Source of the DNA: Vulcanimicrobiota bacterium
GTDB lineage: Bacteria > Vulcanimicrobiota > Xenobia > Xenobiales > JADMJV01
Direction of reading: 5' to 3'
DNA length: 64,000 nt
Assembly (NCBI GenBank): GCA_017307785.1
Contig: JAFKGI010000027.1
Location: 1-64,000 of the forward strand
Shown here: piece after piece, positions 30,788-39,985 of the stretch
How the letters are laid out: every line of letters begins with the position of its first letter
Position numbering within the stretch: the first letter of the stretch is position 1
Notes under the pieces: model-generated
What the model was told of the DNA's origin: nothing
What the model saw: the letters and a program-made list of their open reading frames with translations, nothing else
The model's database searches: none
Made by a program: the position numbers and the translations under genes

Positions 30788-33708
30788 TATTCGTAGACGT
30801 GGACGGTGTAGCGGTCCTGAAAGACGTCCTGCAACCGTCCGCCCGAAGACTCCAGAGTGCGACCCTCGCCGCGCACCTTGACCCTGCCGTTGAGCCCCCG
30901 AAAGCTGGCCGTCATGGGAAAACTCTTGGCTCCAGGCGCACTCATCGCAAACAGATAATGGCGACCCTGGAACTGGCGCTGAAAAACTTGCACCTGGCCC
31001 TCGGCCTGCACCGACTTCTCGGGAGTCCCCAGCAGCACCGCCTCCAGTCCGCGGAACTCGCCGTTCAGCCCGCGCAATGCATTGATGTGGGCGGGGCTGG
31101 CCTTGAGCATTTCCGACGGGCATAATCCCACCCCGCTGCAGCCCTCATAGAGGGCCCGGTAACCGCGCCAGCGCAGCGATTCCACCGGCTGATAGTAATA
31201 GGCCTCCAAGCCGGCCAACACCGCGCAGGGCCGGGAAGAGCCACGGTAGCGGTCGGCTTCCGGCACTTCTTCGAAACTGGTCTCGACCCCGACCACGTCA
31301 AAAATCGAGGTGAAGGCACCCAGGGCCTGGTTGTGACCCGGATGTCCAATCAGCCAGCTCTCGGGCCCGTTGATCAAGTGCTGGGAATCTTGCGCGCGAA
31401 TCTTGGAAGCCAGACCGGCCACCGCTTTCAGGCGTAGAGGCCAGCCCGCGCCCTGCAGCTGCATTTCGCCCTCACCCAGTTCGTAAGCAAAGAACTTGGG
31501 ATTGGCGCGAGCCTGCTGCAGAGCCGCCGCTTCGCCACCGGCAGCCACATTGTTCAGGTCCAGGGAGGGATAGCCCCAGAGACGAGGCGGATAGTTCCCC
31601 TCGTGGGGGCGGTCGAAGTTGGGAGTCCAGTAGACGGGCAGGTAAGGTTTGCCGTTTAACAGCAACCGATGACGCTCATCCACCCGGCTGGATTGGATCT
31701 GGGAAGGAAAGACGGGGGCCGGGATGCGCTCCAGAAATCCGACCGCGAGCTGGCCGGAGCGCGCCAACTGCTGCCCCTGACCATCCAGCAAGCGGGCTTC
31801 CAGCCGAAGATCGCGAGTCGGTTCGGACCAGGGATGCACTTTCTGCCCCTGGGAGCTCAGCAACCACTGCAGGCAATTGCGGGCATCGTAAAATTCGCCC
31901 GGGGAAAGAACCTGCCGACGCAGGCTGGCCAGATCCCCATCGAATTTCTGCAGCACTTGCTTAGAGCCGGCATCGCTCAGTTCCAGACGAGCTTTGGCGA
32001 GCTCAGGAGAGCTCAGGTTGAGGCGCCCGTAGATCTGGATTTTCTCCTCCGGATAGGCGTAAAGCGCATTGCTCACCAGCTCCAGTGCGGCTGCCGGCGT
32101 TCCGAAGAAATACTGCGCCTGCAAGCCTCCGCAGCGAAGCTGCAGTCGATACTGCTCCCCGGCGTCCCGACACAGACGGGTCAGCCGATAAACCGCCGAC
32201 CCCTCGGACTTGCCTTTCTGCACCGAACCGTCCGGTGCCCGTAGCTCCCATTCCCAGCTCTGGCCTGGCGGCAGACGCAGTTGATTGGCGCCCCAGAGAC
32301 GCTCGCCCAGGTCCAGAGTGTGACGACCCGTCAGCCCGCGGGCGGGCTCGCCGGCCAGACTGGCAGCCGGGGCCGGGGCGGCCTGACCGTGCTGGTAGAG
32401 CTGCACATCGTCCCACCACACCGTTCCCACCAGGTTGCGAGCCACGCGCTGGCCGTCAAACCCGCGAGCGCACAAAAAGAGGCGCACACTTTGCACCGGC
32501 TTGCGCGGCGAAAAATACTTACGCACGCAGATCCAATCGTAGGTCCCGGAGCCGGTGGTGCCCATGTTGTACATGGAGGGAGTATTCTCCATGTCGTCTC
32601 CCAGAAAGTCGCCCTGAGGGAGCCACTGGCCCTTCTCATCCTGAGCCATGATCTCCAGTCCACGAATCTGATCGGCCCGCACGTAGGCCCGAGCCTCTAA
32701 GGGCAGAGCCGTTTTCTGCCCTAATGGAATCGGCTGGCTGGCGACCGCGAATTCGTCGCCGGGGAGGACGTCAAAGCGCAAACTGGCCTGACCGTCGAAG
32801 TGGACGAAGGGGTCGTAATGAACTCCGCCTCGCCAGCGCTTGTCCCCCTCGTGGCTCCAACCTGTCCAGACGTAATACTGGTTGCGCCACCACTTCCAGA
32901 GTTGAGGAGCGGACCAGCCTCCATTCACCTCAAAATCCCCGTTAGGGACCAGATTGACCTCGTCGGCGGCCATCTTCTCGTGGACCTCGACATCGTCAAA
33001 CCAGACTTCTCCGGCCCCACCCTCGAGGGTCACGGTGAGAAAATAAGGAGTGCCGGGCAAATCCTGAGGCGAGATTTCGATCTGGCGAAACTGCCAATCG
33101 TGCTGGCCCGGGTCGAAAGCCACCTGACGCGACCAGGACCCGGCGGTTCCTCCAGCCTCCTCGTCCGCTTTGGGCCGCTGCTGCGTATGGACCTGAACGC
33201 TCAGCCGGGCTTCGCCCTGGCCACGACACCAAACTCCCACCGTTAGCGGACGCAACTTCACCCTGGTGGCCAGAGAAGCCACCATGGGAACAAACCCGCC
33301 GTAGCGAGCTCCCCCTACCTGCCAGCCGTTCTCTCCCACCCAGCGCCAGCGTTGACTGGCCCGACCCGGCCCCCGAAAATGCAGGCTGCGTTGCCCGCTG
33401 CGTCGCACCGTGGAGTCCCAGCAGGTGCTGGCCACGCTCCAATGGTCCGGAATCCCGTCGGGAGCGGCCACTCCCACGTCGCTGCTCTGCAGCAACAGAA
33501 ACCTTCGATTCTGAGCGAAAGACTCGTGAAACCAGTCCTCCTCAAAACCAGGATTGGGCAACTGATTGAGCGGCTCTGCAACGAAAGGTCGCAGGGCCAC
33601 GCTCGCTTCCGATTTGGCCACGGGCGTCGCCGAGGGAGAAGGCAGCGGCGAGACAGGAGCAGTGCAGCCCACGGCCAGGCCGGCCACGCACCAGAGGAAG
33701 CGCTTCAG
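30784..33708 (-). CDS. Very large lipoprotein with carbohydrate-binding-like domains
   Basis: About 974 residues. A complete lipoprotein signal (LKRFLWCVAGLAVGC) is only obtained if translation starts at CTG 33708, which overlaps the preceding stop as CTGA; the first conventional start is GTG at 33687 (967 residues), which leaves too short a hydrophobic stretch. Two CBM4_9/jelly-roll-like segments follow (NQLPNPGFEEDWF... and NLVPNGDFEVNGGW..., each with WFDDVEVHE or WWDDVQLYQ), then Ig-like regions and a C-terminal TIM-barrel-like part (RHRLLLNGKPYLPVYWTPNF, AYELGEGEMQLQG) as in glycoside hydrolase-like proteins. No catalytic pair is certain. Surface polysaccharide binding is inferred. Confidence 0.7.
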   Translation of the reverse strand: MKRFLWCVAGLAVGCTAPVSPLPSPSATPVAKSEASVALRPFVAEPLNQLPNPGFEEDWFHESFAQNRRFLLLQSSDVGVAAPDGIPDHWSVASTCWDSTVRRSGQRSLHFRGPGRASQRWRWVGENGWQVGGARYGGFVPMVASLATRVKLRPLTVGVWCRGQGEARLSVQVHTQQRPKADEEAGGTAGSWSRQVAFDPGQHDWQFRQIEISPQDLPGTPYFLTVTLEGGAGEVWFDDVEVHEKMAADEVNLVPNGDFEVNGGWSAPQLWKWWRNQYYVWTGWSHEGDKRWRGGVHYDPFVHFDGQASLRFDVLPGDEFAVASQPIPLGQKTALPLEARAYVRADQIRGLEIMAQDEKGQWLPQGDFLGDDMENTPSMYNMGTTGSGTYDWICVRKYFSPRKPVQSVRLFLCARGFDGQRVARNLVGTVWWDDVQLYQHGQAAPAPAASLAGEPARGLTGRHTLDLGERLWGANQLRLPPGQSWEWELRAPDGSVQKGKSEGSAVYRLTRLCRDAGEQYRLQLRCGGLQAQYFFGTPAAALELVSNALYAYPEEKIQIYGRLNLSSPELAKARLELSDAGSKQVLQKFDGDLASLRRQVLSPGEFYDARNCLQWLLSSQGQKVHPWSEPTRDLRLEARLLDGQGQQLARSGQLAVGFLERIPAPVFPSQIQSSRVDERHRLLLNGKPYLPVYWTPNFDRPHEGNYPPRLWGYPSLDLNNVAAGGEAAALQQARANPKFFAYELGEGEMQLQGAGWPLRLKAVAGLASKIRAQDSQHLINGPESWLIGHPGHNQALGAFTSIFDVVGVETSFEEVPEADRYRGSSRPCAVLAGLEAYYYQPVESLRWRGYRALYEGCSGVGLCPSEMLKASPAHINALRGLNGEFRGLEAVLLGTPEKSVQAEGQVQVFQRQFQGRHYLFAMSAPGAKSFPMTASFRGLNGRVKVRGEGRTLESSGGRLQDVFQDRYTVHVYEY

Positions 33709-34325
33709 TGGCCCGTAACTCCGCCTTCGAGAAGCAGCGAATGCGGGGCGGCCAGAGGCAAAAGCTCCGCATAAGGCACGACCGATTCGATGCCGAAAGA
33801 GACGTGCGGAGCGTCCGGGTCATAAAATGCCACACCGTCTTTGCGCAGGTAGAAACCGTAGTGAGCCTGGGCGTCGAAAGCTTCGCGCGTGGCCGCATGA
33901 TCTCCGATCAAACGCGCCAGTTTGGAGAACTGGGCCCGGTCGATCAGTTGCTCGAGGGTGACTTCTTGCTTTTTGCGCAGGTCCCAGGTCAGGGTCTCCA
34001 TGATTTTGCCCGGATGAGCTCCCACCACCTGGCCCTTGGAATCCTTATACAGAGTCAGACCTCGCGTGACGGCGCTGTAAACGTTCGGGGTCGAGCGCCC
34101 CACTTCGACAGCCGTCTCCCACTCCACCATGAAGTCCGGGTCTCGGAGACGTTCCGGCTGGGGAAAAAAGCGCGCCTTGAAGGCTTTGGCCAGGGACGGA
34201 TCCTTGGGCACTCCCGGATGCGTCACGCTGGCTTTGTTGCCCTGACGATCGCTCCACTTGTAAGTTTCCGCGAGCGCCGCCACAGGCAGCCAGAGCAGCA
34301 CGAGCAGGCCCAGCAAAAGTTTCAT
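33705..34325 (-). CDS. Exported DUF3298/RsiV-like protein
   Basis: 206 residues: Sec signal (MKLLLGLLVLLWLPVAALA), then a region VGRSTPNVYSAVTRGLTLYKD, LTWDLRKKQEVTLEQLID and a C-terminal GFYLRKDGVAFYDPDAPHVSFG...VPYAEL. The pattern of YxVxSxx..., L.DLF and the C-terminal F-Y-x-x-Y-x-I-A-P-Y-A resembles the DUF3298 (RsiV-type) domain, here with FYDPDAPHVSFGIESVVPYAELLP. Function may involve wall or ligand binding; this is inferred. First gene before the large lipoprotein; the overlap suggests a shared operon. Confidence 0.65.
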   Translation of the reverse strand: MKLLLGLLVLLWLPVAALAETYKWSDRQGNKASVTHPGVPKDPSLAKAFKARFFPQPERLRDPDFMVEWETAVEVGRSTPNVYSAVTRGLTLYKDSKGQVVGAHPGKIMETLTWDLRKKQEVTLEQLIDRAQFSKLARLIGDHAATREAFDAQAHYGFYLRKDGVAFYDPDAPHVSFGIESVVPYAELLPLAAPHSLLLEGGVTGH

Positions 34326-34464
34326 AAGAGGCTAAGTTTTGCAAGTCCCGGAGGATACCCTTTGACGCAACTTTGTTACAACAACGTTACAATACGGCCA
34401 TCGACTTTTAACCAGCGTACGTGTAAATTGGCGTTAACTTATCAGCAGGAAGGACCACAAACAA

Positions 34465-34716
34465 ATGGCTTTCGGAAATACAAATATCGCCATCGCAATC
34501 AACCAGGGAGGCGGCCAGACCGGCGGCGTCAGCCACGGACACAAGCACTGCCACGGCAAAGAGGGCCCGGAAAAGCCCGACCGCAACCCCTTCCTGGACT
34601 TCCTGACCGCCCCGCTGCAGGCCCTCGGCAAGATGGACGGCAACAACAACGACAAAGAGTATTCCAAGTATGCCCACGCTCACGAAGCCGGCAATGCTCT
34701 CAAAGGATTCATCTAG
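34465..34716 (+). CDS. Small histidine-rich protein
   Basis: 83 residues, starting at ATG 34465 after GGAAGGA. A polar Asn/Gln/Gly stretch (NTNIAIAINQGGGQTGG) leads to the metal-site-like VSHGHKHCHGKEG with four His and one Cys in ten residues, then a helix (FLDFLTAPLQALGKMDGNN) and KYAHAHEAG. No signal or membrane segment. Metal binding is suggested by composition only. A terminator at 34741 closes the unit. No family recognised. Confidence 0.6.
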   Translation: MAFGNTNIAIAINQGGGQTGGVSHGHKHCHGKEGPEKPDRNPFLDFLTAPLQALGKMDGNNNDKEYSKYAHAHEAGNALKGFI

Positions 34717-34740
34717 CCTCCACTCCAGGCTCGACGCAGG

Positions 34741-34785
34741 GAACCCTGGCCTGTTTTCAGAAACGGCCGGGGTTCTTTGTTTTTA
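34741..34785 (+). terminator. Rho-independent terminator
   Basis: GAACCCTGGCC (34741-34751) pairs with GGCCGGGGTTC (34765-34775) with one T-G wobble, followed by TTTGTTTTTA. It ends the 34465 gene. Confidence 0.85.
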
Positions 34786-34795
34786 TGGAGGTTTT

Positions 34796-35386
34796 GTGGA
34801 AGACGAAGATTCTCTCGGATATTTCCAGGCCCTGGGCCAGATGTCGATGGTGGAATGCCCGGCCTGCGGCGAGAGCACCAGCGGCTACTCGGAGTTCTGC
34901 GAAGCGTGCGGTGAATCTCTGGGCCAGGATCCAGACGTCGCCCTCGACCTGGTGGCCGGCGCCGAGGCGCAGAAGCGGGCCATGTTCCGCAAGGTGGCGA
35001 TGGGAGAATCCACCAATCTCCTGAAGTTGAAAGGGGCTCGCGACGGTCTGTTGGCCGGCACCCTCAAGACCGACGATTATCTGGCCATCATCGATGAGGT
35101 GTTGCAGTTCGTGAGTTCCGCCGTCGATCTGTACGAAAGCGACTACATGAAGCACCAGCTGACTCAGATGCCGCCGGACGCCGTCAAGATTTACCATGAG
35201 ATGTTCGGCGCCGCTCGCGAAATGCGGGCCGGCCTGCAGCGCATGGCCAGCTACGGCGAAAAGCGCGACATGGCCGAAGTCGAGGGTGGACTGCGCGACG
35301 TCGAAGGCGGACTTTGGCGCGTGGACGCGGCCCAGGACGTAGCCGCGCAAAAGGGCGAGGAAGCCGCCGCGGCCGCCGGAGAGTGA
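34796..35386 (+). CDS. Zinc-ribbon protein with helical domain
   Basis: 196 residues from GTG 34796, which has GGAGG 4 bases upstream. Near the N-terminus VECPACGESTSGYSEFCEACG gives two CxxC pairs of a zinc ribbon. The rest is helical and acidic (EAQKRAMFRKVAMGESTNLLKLKGARDGLL, EVLQFVSSAVDLYESDYMK), ending in an Ala/Glu-rich tail. Soluble, cytoplasmic; perhaps a scaffold for protein contacts. The stop overlaps the start of the acetyltransferase gene as GTGA. Confidence 0.65.
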   Translation: MEDEDSLGYFQALGQMSMVECPACGESTSGYSEFCEACGESLGQDPDVALDLVAGAEAQKRAMFRKVAMGESTNLLKLKGARDGLLAGTLKTDDYLAIIDEVLQFVSSAVDLYESDYMKHQLTQMPPDAVKIYHEMFGAAREMRAGLQRMASYGEKRDMAEVEGGLRDVEGGLWRVDAAQDVAAQKGEEAAAAAGE

Positions 35387-36345
35387 TCCTCCGGCGCGCT
35401 CGCCCGGAAGACCGCGACTGGTTCTGCCGGATGGCGGCGGGCAAAACGCTGCCCCCCCATCCTCACACCGGCGTGGGTGGCGCCCAACGCAGTCAGCAAC
35501 TGGCCGACCGCTATGCGCAGGGCTGGGAAACGATGCTGGCCCGGCCCAATTTGCTGGTGCTGGTCAGTCAGCAGCCCGACGATTACGTCATCTTACTGCG
35601 CGGCGAGACGGAGACGGTGACGGGCGAGCGTCAATCGCGAATCTGGGACTGGGGCCGCGACCCCAAGGCCTTTCTGCCCACGCTGCTGCGTCAGGCCGCG
35701 CAAGCAGGCGACCGTTACCTGGTGGCCCGGGCACTACCAGGAGAAGAAGAATTGTTTTCAGCCCTGGGTTTCCGCCCGGAGCTACGCCGACTGCTGGCCC
35801 CGACGCACGGCAAAACCAACGAGAGTCCCTTTGTGGTGCGGCCCGCCAGCGCCCTCGACACTTTCTTCATCGCCCACTTGCACAGCCAGAGCGGGCATTT
35901 CTACGTGCCCAGCAACCGCCAGGTCGACCTGGCAGAAATTTCGCTGGCCTCGGGGACTTACTATTTGGGCTTGAATTATGGGCCCAACTGCCCGGTTTGG
36001 GGGCGCGTATTGTGCTGGGAGGGCAAACCTTGCGGTTACGTCCTCTACAAGTTGGGACTGAAGGTCGAGGAGAACGGCGCCAGTGCCGCCTATCTTTATG
36101 ACATCGCCCTGCTACCGGAAGCCCGGGGGCGTTCGGGCTCCCGAATCCTGATGCAGCAGACGATGCTGGAGCTGGCCGAAATGGGCGTGGAATACATCGT
36201 CGGCGACATTAGCATCGAGAACGAGCAAGCTTTTGGAGTCGCCAACCGCAGCCTGCATTTCCAGCTGGAGTGGACTCGACTGGGAATGAAAACTCCGCCG
36301 CCCAAAGAACCTTCCTCAGGTGAGAAGGGCCCGACGCGCCGGTAA
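35383..36345 (+). CDS. GNAT-family N-acetyltransferase
   Basis: 320 residues from a GTG overlapping the previous stop. The N-terminal half (VILRRARPEDRDWFCRMAAG...) looks like a divergent first GNAT-like lobe, and the second half (FVVRPASALDTFFIAHLHSQSG ... AYLYDIALLPEARGRSGSRILMQQTMLELAEMG) has the canonical motif A, R-G-R/x-G-x-G/A with GRSGSRIL, and the following helix. It would transfer an acetyl group from acetyl-CoA to an unknown acceptor. The C-terminal codons overlap the next gene by 26 bp. Confidence 0.75.
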   Translation: MILRRARPEDRDWFCRMAAGKTLPPHPHTGVGGAQRSQQLADRYAQGWETMLARPNLLVLVSQQPDDYVILLRGETETVTGERQSRIWDWGRDPKAFLPTLLRQAAQAGDRYLVARALPGEEELFSALGFRPELRRLLAPTHGKTNESPFVVRPASALDTFFIAHLHSQSGHFYVPSNRQVDLAEISLASGTYYLGLNYGPNCPVWGRVLCWEGKPCGYVLYKLGLKVEENGASAAYLYDIALLPEARGRSGSRILMQQTMLELAEMGVEYIVGDISIENEQAFGVANRSLHFQLEWTRLGMKTPPPKEPSSGEKGPTRR

Positions 36346-38176
36346 TCTTCTGTTGTCCGCCCTGTTTATGGCGGCCTTTTTGTTCTTTCTGTCGGTCGCC
36401 CTGGTGCTCACCAATCGTGAAGACATTCAATACACCCTCTTCACCGATCACAAAATGCGCTGCCGACTGGCCGCCGATGGAACCCTCGACTACGCCCTCA
36501 ACATCATGCGCACCCACCCGAATTGGGAGGACCGTCTGCGCAACTGGAAGCTGCCTTTCAAAAGTGGCGCGGAAGGGTCGATCAGCTGGCGACCCTGGGC
36601 CGACCCGCAAGTGTTACCGGGCGCACTGCGCTACTCTCAGCCCGTGACCACCTCTCCCTCCGCGGGAATTGAACTGGTCGCAATCGGGAAGTCCGGCCTT
36701 TTCGCCTGCGAGAGGCACATGCTGGTGGAAGAATTCCGTCTGGCCGACAGCATGCTCAAGGGAGACATCAAACCCCACCTGCTGAACATGGGCGATGCGG
36801 GCAACCTGGCGGTCCTGACCCCCACCTACACCTGGGAGAAGGCCCCGGCCACCACCGCCAAACCGCTGCTCAACACCCTCAGCGCTTCGGCCGGTCCGGC
36901 CCTGCATCTGTCCGAAAACGAGGGCACCAAGCCTCCGGAAATCAAAGACTTTTCCCTGCAGGAAGTGAACGGAATTCGCGTGCCCCTGCCGGGCTTTCCC
37001 ACCAGTTCCATCCAGATCCCCAAGGGTCACGGGGTCTTTGGTCTGGAGCTCAAAAACAACAACTGGGCCTGGAATGTACTACCCGATCCAGGCGACCAGT
37101 TGGGCACGGACCTCAACCATCAGGCCACCATCACGCCGGATGACGGCAACAGTTCCGCCACCGGCTGGGACAAGCTGACCATGAACTGGGATATCCTGGC
37201 AAAGACGCCCTCGGAACTTACGGTGGATTACTCCTATTTCAACGGACCCCGGATCAACTGGTATTCTTTGACCGGCACTCGAGCGGAAATGAGCGGCGAC
37301 GACTACATCTGCCACGCCAAGCATTTCTTCTACTCCGGCTTTCGCTTCAAAAACAGCCAGGCGGCTGGCGGCATGGTCCACTCCCAGGGCAAGGACCCCT
37401 CACTCTACGAGGAACCCTGCATTCTGAGCTACAACGTGAAGACCAAAAAGTGGACGGTGGTGCTGGACTACCTGAAAGTCGACCCCGACCCGCTGGTGGA
37501 ACCGACCATCTTGACCGGACTCCGGCCGGACCCCAATTCGATGTTGGTGCAACCGGGTGGCTTGATTCACACGCACGTGGCGGGTCAGGCCGACAACTCC
37601 TGGTACCGAGTGGGGAAAGAGCAGCTCACTCTTTCCTCCCTGCCCAAGCGAGCCACCCTCTATGCCCTGGGCAGCGAAGTCCTCTTTTGCCAGGCGCGGT
37701 CCGACACCGACGTTCAGCCCCCTCTGATGGCGCTCAATGAGCACGACATCGCGCCTTTCTTCCCGAAGTTTTTGCCCATCTTGAATGAAGGCGCGCTCTA
37801 CAACTCCAAGCTGAACTTCTCGGGAGAACTCGAGCCCAAACTGGACCTGCGCTGGAGCACCAGCGAAACCAGTCTGGCCGGCTATGAAAGCGACCTTTAT
37901 GCGGTCGTGCGCCTGGTTGCCGACTTCGCTCCGCCGGGCGATAAGCCGCAGACTGTGCAGACCTCCAGCCTGGCTCATTTTGACGGCAAGCGCTGGCAGA
38001 TTGTGCCGGCCGGCCTCTCTCGCCTGCTTCCCGACACCTCTTCTTATCGCAAGGAGATGGCTCTGGATTACGCCGGTGGCGATGGCCCGATGAGCGGAAA
38101 GTTCGTGCTGGCCGGCTATGTCACGGAGAAATCTCTGTTGCGGCGCTACGTGCCGGTAGCCCGCTGGGGCCCCTGA
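36320..38176 (+). CDS. Large PilX-like pseudopilin (cluster C)
   Basis: 618 residues from GTG. The N-terminus RRARRAGNLLLSALFMAAFLFFLSVALVL is a basic start plus hydrophobic helix as in PilX/GspK leaders, followed by MRCRLAADGTLDYALNIMR, the A-D/E-G helix seen after the membrane part in PilX. The remaining ~540 residues are beta-rich (NNWAWNVLPDPGDQLGTD, NSMLVQPGGLIHTHVAGQ) with propeller-like periodicity but no clear blade motif. No +5 Glu. It faces two pseudopilin genes across 2 bases (38176/38179), forming cluster C. Confidence 0.65.
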   Translation: MRRARRAGNLLLSALFMAAFLFFLSVALVLTNREDIQYTLFTDHKMRCRLAADGTLDYALNIMRTHPNWEDRLRNWKLPFKSGAEGSISWRPWADPQVLPGALRYSQPVTTSPSAGIELVAIGKSGLFACERHMLVEEFRLADSMLKGDIKPHLLNMGDAGNLAVLTPTYTWEKAPATTAKPLLNTLSASAGPALHLSENEGTKPPEIKDFSLQEVNGIRVPLPGFPTSSIQIPKGHGVFGLELKNNNWAWNVLPDPGDQLGTDLNHQATITPDDGNSSATGWDKLTMNWDILAKTPSELTVDYSYFNGPRINWYSLTGTRAEMSGDDYICHAKHFFYSGFRFKNSQAAGGMVHSQGKDPSLYEEPCILSYNVKTKKWTVVLDYLKVDPDPLVEPTILTGLRPDPNSMLVQPGGLIHTHVAGQADNSWYRVGKEQLTLSSLPKRATLYALGSEVLFCQARSDTDVQPPLMALNEHDIAPFFPKFLPILNEGALYNSKLNFSGELEPKLDLRWSTSETSLAGYESDLYAVVRLVADFAPPGDKPQTVQTSSLAHFDGKRWQIVPAGLSRLLPDTSSYRKEMALDYAGGDGPMSGKFVLAGYVTEKSLLRRYVPVARWGP

Positions 38177-38178
38177 GC

Positions 38179-38814
38179 TTATTCCAAACCGGTGTAGCGA
38201 GTGGCGCCCGTCAAGCCACGATACTGAAAGTAATGGTTGAGCGGCTTCCAACTGGCGGTGTCGGCATTTTCCAACTGACCGGGCTGTTCGGAAGCTGGAA
38301 TGATCTCGGGTTGGCTTCGGGATGGACTGTTGAAAGACAACATCAGCAAGGGACCACCTTTCAAGATGCGCGCCTCGGCGATCAGGCCGTGAGGTAGCTG
38401 CATGATGACCTGCCCTCTTTGCCCCAAAGTGCCCAGATAAATGGCGTTGTCCTTGCAGGTCCTGGGATCGGCGGTGGCACCCACCCGCTTGGTATCGGGA
38501 GCGATGCCGATGAACTCGGTCTGAGCTTTGATGTTGGGAAGCAGGCAACCGGGTAAGGCCGGGAACACTTCCTCCTCGCGCGTGAAGATCACGCTGGGGG
38601 GGAACTGAATGACCTCCAGCAGCACGGCATGGCTCAGCACCTGATTGAACTTGTCGGCCACCTGCTGAACGGCCCGGAGCTCCTGGGACATCTGATCGTA
38701 GCGGCGATTGACCTTGGTCCCGTAGATATAGAAGCTGAGCACGGCCACCAGGATGAACGACCAGACGGCCATGACCACCAGCAGCTCGATCAGGGTGGTT
38801 CCGCGTTTTTTCAC
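38179..38814 (-). CDS. PilW/GspJ-like pseudopilin (cluster C)
   Basis: 211 residues from GTG that overlaps the preceding stop (GTGA). Leader VKKRG|TTLIELLVVMAVWSFILVAVLSFYIYG with Glu at +5, then a helix (RRYDQMSQELRAVQQVADKF) and a globular head. Part of a second transcriptional direction: 39248 to 38179. Downstream end meets the convergent 36320 gene. Confidence 0.8.
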   Translation of the reverse strand: MKKRGTTLIELLVVMAVWSFILVAVLSFYIYGTKVNRRYDQMSQELRAVQQVADKFNQVLSHAVLLEVIQFPPSVIFTREEEVFPALPGCLLPNIKAQTEFIGIAPDTKRVGATADPRTCKDNAIYLGTLGQRGQVIMQLPHGLIAEARILKGGPLLMLSFNSPSRSQPEIIPASEQPGQLENADTASWKPLNHYFQYRGLTGATRYTGLE

Positions 38815-39248
38815 CAGCCCGCATCCTTGGTGGCGTGAAACGTGTCGACCACATAGCTTTGAGCCCCGTGCTGATTGTTCCAGTCGATTTGCAGGCTGAG
38901 ATGGCGGACCTTGGGGCAGTCAACCTGCGTCTCCAGGGTAATTCTGCCCTCATACTGATTGCCGGGCTGGTCGCCGGAAGGCAGAATGTAGGGCGTAATC
39001 ATTTCCTGCGTGCCCTGGTCCAGAAAAAGCGGGAGAACTCCGTCGTTCTTGGGCAGCTTGTCCTGTTTGGCCTGACCGATCAGGACTCCCATATGCAGGT
39101 CGACTTTGCGGCGGATGGAGTGGCGCAGTTGCAAGGTCGAGGCGCTGTGCAGGATGCGCAGGTGAAGGGCTACGTAGCCGAAGAGCGCGATGCTCACGAA
39201 GAGCATTGCCACCATCACCTCGGCCAAAGTGAAGCCCCGGCTTTTCAC
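38811..39248 (-). CDS. PilV/GspI-like pseudopilin (cluster C)
   Basis: 145 residues from GTG 39248, chosen because it gives a five-residue leader KSRG|FTLAEVMVAMLFVSIALFGYVAL with Glu at +5; the ATG at 39293 would give a 20-residue leader. The head (LHLRILHSASTLQLRHSIRRKVD) resembles the PilV helix. It is coupled to the PilW-like gene. Divergent from radC with about 90 bp between. Confidence 0.8.
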   Translation of the reverse strand: MKSRGFTLAEVMVAMLFVSIALFGYVALHLRILHSASTLQLRHSIRRKVDLHMGVLIGQAKQDKLPKNDGVLPLFLDQGTQEMITPYILPSGDQPGNQYEGRITLETQVDCPKVRHLSLQIDWNNQHGAQSYVVDTFHATKDAGW

Positions 39249-39337
39249 TCTGCTGAATTCTGGGTCGAATAAGAAAAGACATCTTTTGGACATGCTGACG
39301 CAACCTATGGCCCGCCGGGATGGTTTAGGCTGCATCC

Positions 39338-39985
39338 ATGGACAACACCACATTACCAAGAGAAACCCTCGCCCAACGAGGCGTCAAAGCACTCCGGGAC
39401 GACCAGCTGATCGCGCTGATTCTGCGCAGCGGCGGCAAAAGCGCCTCGGTTTACCAACTGGCTCAACAACTGGCGGACCTCGGTCTCAGCCATTTGTGTG
39501 CCCTCGACTTCCAGGAATGCTGCTCTTTGAGCGGTCTGGGGGAAGCCAAAGCCGCTTCCTTGATGGCGGCGCTGGAATTGGGGAGGCGCAGCCTGGGCAG
39601 CGCCGGCCCTCCCGTCACCACTCCCGAGGAAGCCTACGTGCAGCTTCAAGATCTGAGCGGCTCCCGCAAGGAGACCTTCAAGGCCCTCTACCTGGACGGC
39701 CGGCGTCGCCTGCTGCGCTCCGAGATCGTTTCGGTCGGCACCCTGACCGCCACCCTGGTCCACCCCCGCGAAGTCTTCGGCCCCGCCCTGGAATGCGGCG
39801 CGGCCTCGCTGGTGGTAGCCCACAACCACCCCTCCGGCGACCCCACCCCCAGCCACGAAGACCGCATCCTCACCGAACGCCTCTCCCAAGCCGGCCGCCT
39901 CCTCGGCCTCAACCTCGACGACCACCTCGTCATCGGCAAAGGCTGCTTCGTCAGCCTCCGCCAGTTGGGCCTACTAGTCGCATGA
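39338..39985 (+). CDS. radC: RadC-family JAB/MPN-domain protein
   Basis: 215 residues. The N-terminal helix-hairpin-helix part (LRDDQLIALILRSGGKSASVYQLAQQLADLGLSHL, LSGLGEAKAASLMAALELGRR) leads to the metal-binding JAMM motif HNHPSGDPTPSHED near residue 163. RadC was once tied to DNA repair, but its biochemical role remains open. The start is well placed, and the stop overlaps the next frame as ATGA within a purine-rich repeat. Confidence 0.92.
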   Translation: MDNTTLPRETLAQRGVKALRDDQLIALILRSGGKSASVYQLAQQLADLGLSHLCALDFQECCSLSGLGEAKAASLMAALELGRRSLGSAGPPVTTPEEAYVQLQDLSGSRKETFKALYLDGRRRLLRSEIVSVGTLTATLVHPREVFGPALECGAASLVVAHNHPSGDPTPSHEDRILTERLSQAGRLLGLNLDDHLVIGKGCFVSLRQLGLLVA

